A stretch of 64,000 nucleotides of DNA from Flammeovirga sp. EKP202. GTDB lineage: Bacteria > Bacteroidota > Bacteroidia > Cytophagales > Flammeovirgaceae. A program made the position numbers and the translations under genes. The notes below the pieces were generated by a model. It did not search any database. It was not told where the DNA came from and saw only the letters and a list, made by a program, of their open reading frames with translations. This document shows, one piece after another, positions 17,959 through 26,040 of this stretch (positions are counted from its first letter, which is position 1; each line of letters starts with the position of its first letter). Where the stretch lies: NCBI RefSeq assembly GCF_014534745.1, contig NZ_JACVVP010000017.1:62001-126000 (forward strand), read 5' to 3'.

Positions 17959-19701
17959 TTAGTCACAAGAAGACAACAATTCTTCAATTGTAGCATTTTG
18001 ATCTTCAACATCTTGATGCCATCCCCACTCGTTTATTGCTTGGATGTATACTCTGTAATTTGTATTACCTAATTCATCGTTCTTGATCTTTGTAAGAAGA
18101 GTTGATAAAGGACATAATGAAACATTAGTATTCTCAGGTAATTGTAATGAAAGGTAAGTATAGTCTTCATAACCAGGTTGTAATCTATCCAACACATTAA
18201 ATGCATTAAAGTCAGTGACATCACCAATGTTTAGACGAAGACGTGTGGCAACCGTCATAGATGAAAAACCTTCAAACCTCACAACATCTGTTGAGAATAG
18301 TCCAAAACCACCATCATCAGCTGTTGGGTTTTGAATATCAATAGTGATGTCACCTCCTTGTAAAAGGTTTGAGAAACCATTAAACCAACTTGTTTTCTCG
18401 TAAATGTAAACCTTAGTGTTTTCAGATCTGAATTTAGAAACAGGAATACTTGCTTCAGTTATATTATTAAAAATGTCTAATACAGTTAAAGTACCATTGT
18501 TATTAAATGTAATATCAGACCCAATTAAAGATGTTATAGCATTAAATGACTCGATAGATGTCAATGCAGTGTTTCCTGAAATATTAATATCACCTTTAAT
18601 TTCTGTAAGGCTTTGGAAGCTTGGGAAAGTTTCAAAACCATTAGTATTTGAAGTAGCGAATGTACCTACACCAGTATCAGGCTTATTGTCTATTATTACG
18701 ATATCGCCATGAATTGTTTTTACATTGTCAACAACAAGATTTACAAGAGATTCGTTATAACTCAATTCTAAACCACCTAAGTGAGTACCAGCGATATTAA
18801 TATCCGTGAAATTTGTTTTTTCAAGCTTCAAATTACCGCTAACATTACCAATGTCAAGAGTTCCGGTGCCACCATAAGCGACAGTAAGGTCTCCTTCAAT
18901 ATCTACATTCGATATTTCTACGTTAGATAAAGCACCGATATGCTTGTAACTTGGATCATCAGCCCAGTAACTATTAATCGATAACGATTTCATATAAGCT
19001 AATGTCTCAAAAGAAACTGTTTCCAAAAGAAGGTTGTTGTTGATTTCAACACTGCCAGAAACAAAGGCAAGCTTGTCAGCAACTAAAGAAGTTTGCTCAG
19101 AGTTGTCATTGTTAAACCATCCACCAGCTACAGTAAATAAGTTTTCAAAAACAACACTGCCTTTTGCTGACGATACGACTAAATCGCCCCCTACTGTTTC
19201 TAATGCAGGAAGTGTAATATCCATTAAATTAGATAAGTGGATGTTTCCGCCTGTTACTCTTAGATTAGCTAAAGCATTCAATTGTTCCTCTGTTGTAACT
19301 AATACATTACCTGTAACAATTGAAGCTCCTTGTGCAGTGTATTGAGCAAAGTTTTCAGAAGTTAATAAATCACCGTAATAAATAGAGCTACCACTTTCAG
19401 CTACTTCATCATGGATAGACTTCAAACTATCTGAGATGGTGCTGTATTGATCTGAAAGTTTAGAATTTTCAGCAATGAGACTTGCCATCATGTCATCCAT
19501 CTCTTGAATTTTTTCAAGTAATGTATTCTGATGTTGCTCTTTTAATGAAGCTAGTTCTTTGTCTAAACTATCTAAGTTAGAGTTTAGATCTTCTACTTTA
19601 CCGCTTAAGTCATCAATTTGACTTTGAATGCTGTCGTCTTGACAACTTACCATACAGCTAGAAAGTGCTAGTAATGATAGTACGAGTTTGTTGCGAAACA
19701 T
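17959..19701 (-). CDS. Coiled-coil lipoprotein with receptor-L-domain-like repeats
   Basis: Signal sequence with two possible lipid-attachment Cys (16 and 20); Cys20 followed by QDD fits a surface-export signal. Residues ~26-105 form a heptad-patterned coiled coil (IDDLSGKVEDLNSNLDSLDK). Residues ~125-520 are repeated short strands of leucine-rich/L-domain type (ALANLRVTGGNIHLSNLMDI; LTEIKGDINISGNTALTSIE). This architecture suggests a surface protein held away from the membrane on a stalk and binding a ligand through a solenoid. First gene of the SusCD-peptidase operon and next to the regulatory repeats. I cannot name a characterised homologue; adhesion or substrate capture is inference. Confidence 0.7.
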   Translation of the reverse strand: MFRNKLVLSLLALSSCMVSCQDDSIQSQIDDLSGKVEDLNSNLDSLDKELASLKEQHQNTLLEKIQEMDDMMASLIAENSKLSDQYSTISDSLKSIHDEVAESGSSIYYGDLLTSENFAQYTAQGASIVTGNVLVTTEEQLNALANLRVTGGNIHLSNLMDITLPALETVGGDLVVSSAKGSVVFENLFTVAGGWFNNDNSEQTSLVADKLAFVSGSVEINNNLLLETVSFETLAYMKSLSINSYWADDPSYKHIGALSNVEISNVDIEGDLTVAYGGTGTLDIGNVSGNLKLEKTNFTDINIAGTHLGGLELSYNESLVNLVVDNVKTIHGDIVIIDNKPDTGVGTFATSNTNGFETFPSFQSLTEIKGDINISGNTALTSIESFNAITSLIGSDITFNNNGTLTVLDIFNNITEASIPVSKFRSENTKVYIYEKTSWFNGFSNLLQGGDITIDIQNPTADDGGFGLFSTDVVRFEGFSSMTVATRLRLNIGDVTDFNAFNVLDRLQPGYEDYTYLSLQLPENTNVSLCPLSTLLTKIKNDELGNTNYRVYIQAINEWGWHQDVEDQNATIEELLSSCD

Positions 19702-19803
19702 AATTTAAAAAGTTTAAATAAATAGAAAGGAGTTGTATCTCTCTTTAGTAATTTTTTGTAAATTTTCGTTAAAAATATGTTTCACCCTAATTTACAGTAG
19801 TCC

Positions 19804-19835
19804 AAGTTGTGTCACCGTTGTTATTGGCACAACTT
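19804..19835. repeat. Inverted repeat, possible operator or 5' hairpin
   Basis: AAGTTGTG (19804-19811) and CACAACTT (19828-19835) are perfect inverted 8-mers. With a G.U pair and two inner pairs, an 11-bp stem with a 10-base loop could form. It is ~103 bases upstream of the lipoprotein start codon, so it could be in the leader of the leftward operon or a protein-binding site. There is no T-run, so it is not a typical terminator. Confidence 0.6.
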
Positions 19836-19872
19836 CCATGAGTGGTACAGTTTCAATTCCACGAGTGGCACA
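19834..19872. promoter_or_regulatory. Tandem 16-bp repeat, candidate AraC-family operator
   Basis: TTCCATGAGTGGTACA (19834-19849) and TTCCACGAGTGGCACA (19857-19872) match at 14 of 16 positions and start 23 bp apart, about two helical turns, as in tandem AraC half-sites. TTGGCACA at 19825 adds a third TGGYACA, and TGTGTCA at 19808 is an inverted near-copy. Position between the regulator gene and the operon supports an operator; binding itself is inferred. Confidence 0.5.
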
Positions 19873-20188
19873 CCCTAAGTGGCTGTTAATTTGTTACTTA
19901 ATAATATTTTATCTTCTATCCTTTAGTAAGGATGTTAGAAGAGGTAAATGGACTTCAAGTGACATAAAGGTAATTATTAGCTTATTCTAACATTCTAAAT
20001 GATGTTTTTTAGTCAGACGATATTTACATTTGTATTTGGAGGTTTTCGACATTTACAAGTAGAAAATCATCCCATTCAATAAGGACTAAAACCATCTCAT
20101 AGCTAGTGTGTAATCATTTTGTGTAACATTTTATCCAAACTTTGATTATGATTCACTAGGCCGTATAACTTACAAAATAATAGCATTC

Positions 20189-21343
20189 ATGATCTTAGAC
20201 AGTATTTTTCATTTATCACTACTAATTGGAGTAATATTATCTTTCTTACTTTCGATGTACATTTTTTTTGTTCCTCCAAAAAATCCTTCTAACACCACTT
20301 TGGGAAGTTTGATTTTGGTTTGGGCTACAACAGTGTTTGTCTATGTTTTCAAGTCAGATGAGTTTTTTCTTGAATATCCTCATCTATATTCTCTCATTGA
20401 TCCCATAGTACTTCTCTTTTTTCCACTGATGTATTTCTATATCAGGTTTTATTTCACACCTGATTCAAAATGGAATTATAAGCTTTCATTTCACTTTCTC
20501 CCTGTATTCTTTTATTTCCTGGCATTTTCACCCTTTCTGATCTTACCATCACATGAGAAGGTTGAACATCTCACCAACGGATTACCAGAATGGTTTTTGC
20601 CCTACAGTTTATTTTTTGATTCTATCATCATTGTACAGGGCGTCATTTATTCTTTGAAGTCAGCAAAGATTCTCTATCAATTTCACGATACATCTAAAAT
20701 CTCAGAAGACTTGAGGTGGTCTATCCGTTTCATGAAGTTTTTTATATTTAGTAATATCTTCCTTTGGGCTTTAGGTACGGCAGGCGTAGTACTTCAAATT
20801 CTAAAAGTACAGGTGACCATCAATTTTTTCCACTTCTTTTATTTCGGTTTAACCTGTTTAATGTTGACAATAGGTTTTTGTGCTTTTAAATGGCCAGAGC
20901 TTTTCTTACAACTAAATACAGTAATAGAGGAAGAAGCATCAATAAAAACCGTTACTATTGACGAGCCAGCTGAGGGAATTCAAGACTTAGAGGAAAATCA
21001 AAGACTAAACGAAGAAAGTCAACTTTTGTTAGATTTGATTGAAGAGAAAAAACCTTATTTGAAGAATGATTTGAAAATGCAGGAGTTGGCAGATATCACT
21101 GATTTTTCATACAAAAAGATTTCTCAACTATTGAATAATGAATTGAATACTTCATTTTATGAATTAATGAATGATTTTAGATTGAAAGAAGTATTGAAAC
21201 TCATTGATGAAGGCAAGCATATTCAGTACAACTTACCGCACATCGGTGAACAGGCGGGTTTTAATTCTAAGACTACATTCAATAGAATATTTAAACAAAA
21301 AATAGGTCAAACACCTTCTGAATACATTAAAACACTAGGATAA
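20189..21343 (+). CDS. Membrane-anchored AraC-family transcriptional regulator
   Basis: Residues ~1-240 contain about seven hydrophobic segments (for example LSLLIGVILSFLLSMYIFFV and VLLFFPLMYFYI). An acidic linker leads to two helix-turn-helix units at ~280-384: LKMQELADITDFSYKKISQL and IGEQAGFNSKTTFNRIFKQK, ending GQTPSEYIKTLG, the usual AraC C-terminus. This 7TM-AraC layout is common in Bacteroidota and suggests that a signal is sensed in or through the inner membrane. It diverges from the SusCD-peptidase operon across a repeat-rich gap, so it is the likely controller of that operon (inference from position). Confidence 0.88.
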   Translation: MILDSIFHLSLLIGVILSFLLSMYIFFVPPKNPSNTTLGSLILVWATTVFVYVFKSDEFFLEYPHLYSLIDPIVLLFFPLMYFYIRFYFTPDSKWNYKLSFHFLPVFFYFLAFSPFLILPSHEKVEHLTNGLPEWFLPYSLFFDSIIIVQGVIYSLKSAKILYQFHDTSKISEDLRWSIRFMKFFIFSNIFLWALGTAGVVLQILKVQVTINFFHFFYFGLTCLMLTIGFCAFKWPELFLQLNTVIEEEASIKTVTIDEPAEGIQDLEENQRLNEESQLLLDLIEEKKPYLKNDLKMQELADITDFSYKKISQLLNNELNTSFYELMNDFRLKEVLKLIDEGKHIQYNLPHIGEQAGFNSKTTFNRIFKQKIGQTPSEYIKTLG

Positions 21344-21372
21344 TAAGAGTAAGAGTTTTTGGGTGAAAAGAT

Positions 21373-21966
21373 TTATGAATTTGAAGGTTCTTCTGTAGTA
21401 GGTTGAACGTCGTCAGGTCCATCTCCTAAATCCTCCTCAGAAAATTCTTTTGGTGATGGTAAATCTCTTAAAGTTGTGATACCAAAGTATTCTAAGAATT
21501 GATCAGTAGTTCCGTAAAGCATGGGTCTTCCAATTGCTTCAGACTTTCCTTTCATTTTTACCAATCCTCTATTGAGTAGCTTTTTCATTGCATAATCACT
21601 ACCTACTCCACGGATTTTTTCAATTTCCCCTTTGGTAATTGGCTGTTTATAAGCAATGATTGATAAAGTCTCTAAGGCAGATCTTGACAAACGTTTTTTA
21701 GATCTATTTTTTAAGAAAGTATTAACTACATTACTGGTTTCTTTCTTGGTTAAGAAACTGTACCCTTCCCCACTTTTAATGACCTCAAAAGAATAATCTT
21801 TACGCTTATATTTTTTGATTAACTTTTCAATATTTTCAAGAATCATTTCTTTGGTGATTTCCTCTTCCTCGAAAGTTTCTTGAAGTGTATTTAAAATTTC
21901 GTCAACTGATACGGGTTCGTTAGAGACAAAAATTAGGGATTCAATTGCTATATCTATTCTTTCCAT
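21373..21966 (-). CDS. scpB: Segregation and condensation protein B
   Basis: ScpB winged-helix protein, partner of ScpA and SMC in chromosome condensation. Recognisable family blocks: IDIAIESLIFVSNEPVSVDE, LSRSALETLSIIAYKQPITK, EIEKIRGVGSDYAMKKLLNR and GRPMLYGTTDQFLEYFG. The C-terminal ~25 residues are acidic. I start at the ATG at 21966 (MERIDIAIES), giving 197 residues; the frame continues 12 codons upstream, but those overlap the preceding gene's terminator hairpin. scpA is not in the window. Confidence 0.93.
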   Translation of the reverse strand: MERIDIAIESLIFVSNEPVSVDEILNTLQETFEEEEITKEMILENIEKLIKKYKRKDYSFEVIKSGEGYSFLTKKETSNVVNTFLKNRSKKRLSRSALETLSIIAYKQPITKGEIEKIRGVGSDYAMKKLLNRGLVKMKGKSEAIGRPMLYGTTDQFLEYFGITTLRDLPSPKEFSEEDLGDGPDDVQPTTEEPSNS

Positions 21967-22009
21967 AAAAAAATATGACACTTGGTATCTGTCATCAACC
22001 AAGTGTCAT
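21967..22009 (-). terminator. Terminator between the dksA-like gene and scpB
   Basis: Perfect 12-bp stem ATGACACTTGGT (21975-21986) / ACCAAGTGTCAT (21998-22009) with an 11-base loop, then a T-run on the minus strand ending at the scpB ATG (21966). A classic terminator shape for the upstream gene, set unusually close to the next start codon. Confidence 0.75.
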
Positions 22010-22032
22010 TAAATTAATTAATACCTTGTAAA

Positions 22033-22410
22033 TTAACTTCTTTTCAATTTAGCTTCAATCGAATGTTGTGTGTGCGGTACTGCACGTAAACGATCTTTAG
22101 AAATTAAGTTTCCAGTATCCACACATACACCGTAAGTACCATTTTTGATTCTTACTAACGCCTTTTCTAATTGGGTTCTGTATTTTACTGTTCTGGCAGC
22201 TAACTGATTTAACTGCTCTTTTTCAAAGGCATCTGCTCCATCTTCTAGAGTTTTCCCACCTGTGTGATTAGAATCTTGACCACTAGTATCTTTGGTAATA
22301 GAATGTTTTAAATGTTCAAGTTCCTTATTAGTTCTCTCTAGCTTCTTATTTAAAAGGATTTCAAACTCCTTTAAATCTTCCGCAGAATAGCGTAATTTTT
22401 CAACTGCCAT
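22033..22410 (-). CDS. TraR/DksA family protein with degenerate zinc finger
   Basis: 125 residues. N-terminal helical hairpin (~8-85, LKEFEILLNKKLERTNKELE) then the DksA-type C-domain: ALVRIKNGTYGVCVDTGNLI and RLRAVPHTQHSIEAKLK. DksA/TraR proteins bind the secondary channel of RNA polymerase and adjust transcription. Only one Cys (YGVC) of the four zinc ligands remains; other Bacteroidota members, as I recall them, also lack the second Cys pair, so this is likely a lineage trait and not decay. The acidic tip motif is GADAFEKEQ. Confidence 0.85.
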   Translation of the reverse strand: MAVEKLRYSAEDLKEFEILLNKKLERTNKELEHLKHSITKDTSGQDSNHTGGKTLEDGADAFEKEQLNQLAARTVKYRTQLEKALVRIKNGTYGVCVDTGNLISKDRLRAVPHTQHSIEAKLKRS

Positions 22411-22442
22411 ATCTAAAAAACGGTTAAGGTAATATGATTTTA

Positions 22443-22450
22443 CAAAGTTA
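22443..22450 (-). promoter_or_regulatory. Putative -7 promoter element of the dksA-like gene
   Basis: Minus-strand TAACTTTG matches the Bacteroidota -7 consensus TAnnTTTG; the start codon is at 22410, giving a leader of ~25 bases. No TTG is seen at the -33 position, so support is partial. Confidence 0.35.
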
Positions 22451-22573
22451 ATGAATATAAATCTAAAAAAATCGTACCATAAGAGTATTCGAGAAAAATA
22501 AACTTAAAAAATAGAATTAAACTCATTATTATTGTGTAAATATAAACTATTAATCTGAATTCAGACTTTTTTT

Positions 22574-23446
22574 ATGAAAGAGAATATAGGAAAATATTTA
22601 GAAAATAATTTTTGGCCTAAATTATCAAAAGAGAAATTAACCACTGAGAAAAAAAAATACGAACTAGCATTACCTGCTCAAAAAAAAGTAACATTCTTCA
22701 AAAAAATAGAGGAAGAGTTTTACAAATTTGATGTAGTAAGAAAAGGGATTGTTGCTGCAAATGTACTTGCTTTCATGTATGATTCAGATGTCTCTTTCGC
22801 TTTATTTGCAGGATCAGCGATTTATCTTTTCAATCAAGCCAAGAAAATTAAAAATACTCCAGAGAAGGTTTTCAATCTTATCTCTGGCCATCAGATACAT
22901 ACAAATAATCCTACAAAAGCTTTCCAAAAAAGGTCTTTCAATTATGATCCCACTTCAATTGGTATTAATGATATACAACTAGGTTATTTGTTGGACTATG
23001 ATCTAAAAACATATCAAGTTGTAGAGCACTATCAGTTGAATGCCAATAACAATGCAGAAGAAGAAAAAATTGTATTATTGTCAGGTATCAATGAGCTAGT
23101 TGTTTTTAAATATTTCGATCAAGTCAATCTGAAAATTAGAGTGACAGAAAAGGTCAATATCTATAGTATTGATGAAAGTTTAGATACTGAAATCTTATTA
23201 AAACAACAGCCAAAATCTATTCTTACCGTTAATGGCAAGAAGTTCTATCGAGATACCAACTATGCAGGTTCTTTTTATTCATTTACCGAAAATAAAGTAA
23301 CACATAAGTATGCTCGATGGGATTATTATGATGAAAGCCGTGTAGAATATATGGCAATTGAGCAGATCGGGGCTAAAAATTTCCATGCTTATATTGGTAA
23401 ATTAGTGCACGAAACAGCCTTTTCTGATATTTTACCCAAGAAATGA
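22574..23446 (+). CDS. Uncharacterised protein, possibly DUF4178-like
   Basis: 290 residues, function not recognised. Lysine-rich N-terminus (~1-50), one or two hydrophobic segments at ~58-85 (VRKGIVAANVLAFMYDSD; VSFALFAGSAIYLF), then a soluble domain from ~120. Its beta-rich pattern (IQLGYLLDYDLKTYQVVEHY, later NGKKFYRDTNYAGSFYSF and ARWDYYDESRVEYMAIEQIG) reminds me of DUF4178, a domain of unknown function; that is a weak match by eye. Starts 8 bases after a 12-bp palindrome (TCTGAATTCAGA, 22554-22565). Monocistronic between the divergent dksA-like gene and lptB. Confidence 0.6.
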   Translation: MKENIGKYLENNFWPKLSKEKLTTEKKKYELALPAQKKVTFFKKIEEEFYKFDVVRKGIVAANVLAFMYDSDVSFALFAGSAIYLFNQAKKIKNTPEKVFNLISGHQIHTNNPTKAFQKRSFNYDPTSIGINDIQLGYLLDYDLKTYQVVEHYQLNANNNAEEEKIVLLSGINELVVFKYFDQVNLKIRVTEKVNIYSIDESLDTEILLKQQPKSILTVNGKKFYRDTNYAGSFYSFTENKVTHKYARWDYYDESRVEYMAIEQIGAKNFHAYIGKLVHETAFSDILPKK

Positions 23447-23576
23447 CTGTTAAAAAAAGTTAGCTAACTTTAAGGTTAGTCAACCACCAAAAAATTATAT
23501 TATTTTTGAGGGAAAATTTGAGCAATACCTATTATATTTCCTCAAATAAAAATTTAGAAGATATTATTTTTATATA

Positions 23577-24317
23577 ATGATACTAAAAGCAGATAATCTT
23601 ATTAAGCAGTACGGTAAGCGTACAGTAGTTAATGATGTTTCTATTCAAGTAGAGCAGGGAGAAATTGTTGGTTTGTTAGGACCAAACGGTGCTGGTAAAA
23701 CTACATGTTTCTATATGATTGTTGGGTTGATTAAGCCAAACAATGGAGAGATTCATCTTGAAACAGAAAATATCACGACACTTCCAATGTTTAGACGTGC
23801 TCAGAAAGGCGTTGGTTACTTAGCTCAAGAGCCATCGGTTTTTAGAGGATTGACTGTTGAAGAAAATATTATGTTGCCTTTAGAAATGGAGAAAATTTCT
23901 AAAGAAGAGAAAAAACAAAGAGTAGAAAACCTATTAAATGAATTTTCTCTTACACATGTTCGTGATAACTTAGGTATGTCTCTTTCAGGTGGTGAAAGAA
24001 GAAGAACAGAGATTGCACGTACATTGGCAACAAACCCAAGTTTTGTACTTCTTGATGAACCTTTTGCTGGTGTTGACCCTATCGCCGTAGAAGAAATTCA
24101 AAGAATTGTTTACAACTTGAAAAAGAAAAATATTGGTATTCTTATTACTGACCACAACGTAACGGAGACTTTATCAATTACTGATAGAGTTTATATCTTA
24201 CAAAGTGGTGTTGTATTTAGAGACGGTACTCCTGATCAGCTTATCAATGACCCTGAGGTTAGAAAAGCTTACTTTGGTGAATACGCTGAATACAAAAAGA
24301 AAGATTTTTCTGAGTAA
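23577..24317 (+). CDS. lptB: LPS export ABC transporter ATP-binding protein LptB
   Basis: LptB powers extraction of lipopolysaccharide from the inner membrane together with LptFG and LptC. The 246 residues show Walker A GPNGAGKTT (35-43), the LptB-specific QKGVGYLAQEPSVFRGLTVE, signature LSGGERRRTEIAR, Walker B FVLLDEPFAGVDP and switch His in ITDHNV. The C-terminal GVVFRDGTPDQLINDPEVRK followed by AYFGE is typical of LptB. It stands alone here, with no lptA or lptC beside it, and ends in a strong terminator. Confidence 0.96.
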   Translation: MILKADNLIKQYGKRTVVNDVSIQVEQGEIVGLLGPNGAGKTTCFYMIVGLIKPNNGEIHLETENITTLPMFRRAQKGVGYLAQEPSVFRGLTVEENIMLPLEMEKISKEEKKQRVENLLNEFSLTHVRDNLGMSLSGGERRRTEIARTLATNPSFVLLDEPFAGVDPIAVEEIQRIVYNLKKKNIGILITDHNVTETLSITDRVYILQSGVVFRDGTPDQLINDPEVRKAYFGEYAEYKKKDFSE

Positions 24318-24336
24318 GAAAGCCATAAATCATGAT

Positions 24337-24365
24337 AAGGACGCTCAGTTGGGTGTCCTTTTTTT
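24337..24365 (+). terminator. Terminator after lptB
   Basis: Eight-base-pair stem AAGGACGC (24337-24344) / GTGTCCTT (24353-24360, one G.U pair), then T to 24365. 20 bases past the lptB stop. Confidence 0.8.
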
Positions 24366-24522
24366 GATACCCAAAATTTTAATATTACTTTAGTAGTTAG
24401 CTTGAAACTAACAAGATGGACAAACATCAACAGTAGTAACTCATTTTTTAAATACCTGTGATATGTTGGGTTGCTATGGTATAGGTTAGTTTCTTTAATG
24501 ATCTAGAACTATCTTTTATTAT

Positions 24523-26034
24523 ATGGAAATACTTACTTCTGCTATTAGCTGGATTTCAAAGAGAAGAATGCATCAGATTGAGCATTTTATGATGCATCCT
24601 ATAGAAGTGCAAGATCACCTATTTAATGATTTGGTATCGAGTGCTTCCAAAACAGAATGGGGTAAGAAATATGGCTATAGTTCCATTAAGAATATTAATA
24701 CTTTTGACGAAAGGGTTCCAATTTCAACCTATGAAGATTTGAACCCCTATATTGAAAGAATGATTCGTGGAGAACAAAACATCTTATGGCCTACTAAGAT
24801 TACTGATTTTTCTAAATCATCAGGAACTACAAATGCTAGGAGCAAGTTTATTCCAGTTTCAAAAGAAGCACTAGAAGACTGTCATTATAAAGCAGGAAAA
24901 GATTTGGTGACAATATACCTCAATAACCATCCGAACTCTAAAGTAATGTTTGGAAAAAGTTTGGGAATTGGAGGTAGTATTCAGAAAAATCACCATTATA
25001 ATGATAGTTTATTGGGCGACGTTTCTGCTATTATCATGAAGAACCTCCCCTTTTGGGCTGAATTTATGAGAGCTCCTAACTTGGAGGTAGCATTGATGGA
25101 TGAATGGGAATCCAAGATTCAAAGGATTGCAGAAACAACAATAGAAAAAAATATTACAAGTATTGCCGGGGTTCCTACTTGGACATTGGTTTTATTTGAA
25201 AAAATATTAGAACAAACAGGCAAATCTTACTTGTCAGAAGTTTGGCCTAACTTAGAGGTGTTTTTCCACGGAGCAGTAGCTTTTGGACCTTACAGGGAAA
25301 CATTTAAAAAGCTGATTGGCAGAGATGATATGCAATTCATGGATGTCTATAATGCTTCTGAAGGTTTCTTTGGTATTCAGGATACCACTAACGACGATGA
25401 ACTTTTATTACTTTTGGATTATGGTGTATTTTATGAATTTATACCTATGTCTGAGTTTGATAAAGAAAACCCGAAAGTAATACAGTTGGCAGATGTTGAA
25501 ATTGGGAAAAACTACGCCATTGTCATTACTACAAACGCAGGTTTGTGGAGATATTTGATTGGAGATACCGTTCGATTTACATCAAAATATCCTTATCGAA
25601 TAAAAATATCTGGTCGTACTAAACATTTCATTAATGCTTTTGGAGAAGAAGTAGTGATAGAAAATGCAGAGGAAGCCATAAAAGCAGCATGTAAAGCAAC
25701 CCAAGCTGAGGTTAGGAACTTTACAGCTGCGCCAGTTTATCTACAGGAAGGACAGAAAGGTGGTCACGAGTGGGCCATCGAATTTAAACATACCCCTAAT
25801 GATCAGCAATTGTTTATTGAAACACTTGATAAAAAATTAAGAGAGGTCAATTCAGATTATGATGCAAAGCGTTATAAAGACATTGCTTTAATTGCACCAA
25901 AAATTCATTTTCTGGAACCTAAATCTTTCTATAATTGGATGAAATCAAGAGGCAAGTTAGGGGGACAAAATAAAGTACCGAGATTGGCTAATCATAGAGA
26001 ATATTTAGACTCTTTATTAGCTTCATTAAAATAA
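24523..26034 (+). CDS. GH3 family acyl-adenylating enzyme
   Basis: 503 residues that read along the whole GH3 family: SSASKTEWGKKYGYSSI, VPISTYEDLNPYIERMIRGE, the ATP-binding FSKSSGTTNARSKFIPVS, the central FMDVYNASEGFFGIQD, LITTNAGLWRYLIGDTVRF-like block and INAFGEEVVIENAEEAI. Plant GH3 enzymes adenylate jasmonate or auxin and join them to amino acids; bacterial members exist and their substrates are mostly unknown. It is 6 bases upstream of purU, so the two probably share a transcript, without an obvious metabolic link. Confidence 0.88.
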   Translation: MEILTSAISWISKRRMHQIEHFMMHPIEVQDHLFNDLVSSASKTEWGKKYGYSSIKNINTFDERVPISTYEDLNPYIERMIRGEQNILWPTKITDFSKSSGTTNARSKFIPVSKEALEDCHYKAGKDLVTIYLNNHPNSKVMFGKSLGIGGSIQKNHHYNDSLLGDVSAIIMKNLPFWAEFMRAPNLEVALMDEWESKIQRIAETTIEKNITSIAGVPTWTLVLFEKILEQTGKSYLSEVWPNLEVFFHGAVAFGPYRETFKKLIGRDDMQFMDVYNASEGFFGIQDTTNDDELLLLLDYGVFYEFIPMSEFDKENPKVIQLADVEIGKNYAIVITTNAGLWRYLIGDTVRFTSKYPYRIKISGRTKHFINAFGEEVVIENAEEAIKAACKATQAEVRNFTAAPVYLQEGQKGGHEWAIEFKHTPNDQQLFIETLDKKLREVNSDYDAKRYKDIALIAPKIHFLEPKSFYNWMKSRGKLGGQNKVPRLANHREYLDSLLASLK

Positions 26035-26040
26035 CTAAAC

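Larger units (their letters stand above)
19702..20188. other. Divergent intergenic region, SusCD operon / AraC regulator
   Basis: 487 bases without a credible gene. It holds the hairpin and TGGYACA repeats annotated separately at 19804-19872. A TACATTTG at 20025-20032 fits the Bacteroidota -7 element (TAnnTTTG) for the araC gene, but no TTG lies at the proper distance upstream. No -7 match is visible for the leftward operon. An 85-codon open frame at 19733-19990 has no recognisable features and overlaps the repeats; I do not call it a gene. Confidence 0.6.

Noticed and set aside
19733-19990. 85-codon open frame in the AraC/SusCD gap
   Set aside because: It has no family features, runs across the repeat cluster and ends in low-complexity sequence; it is best read as regulatory DNA.
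23458-23479. AGTTAGCTAACT palindrome and CTAAC/GTTAG pair before lptB
   Set aside because: Short and AT-rich, 98 bases or more from the ATG, with no T-run or promoter link; chance cannot be excluded.
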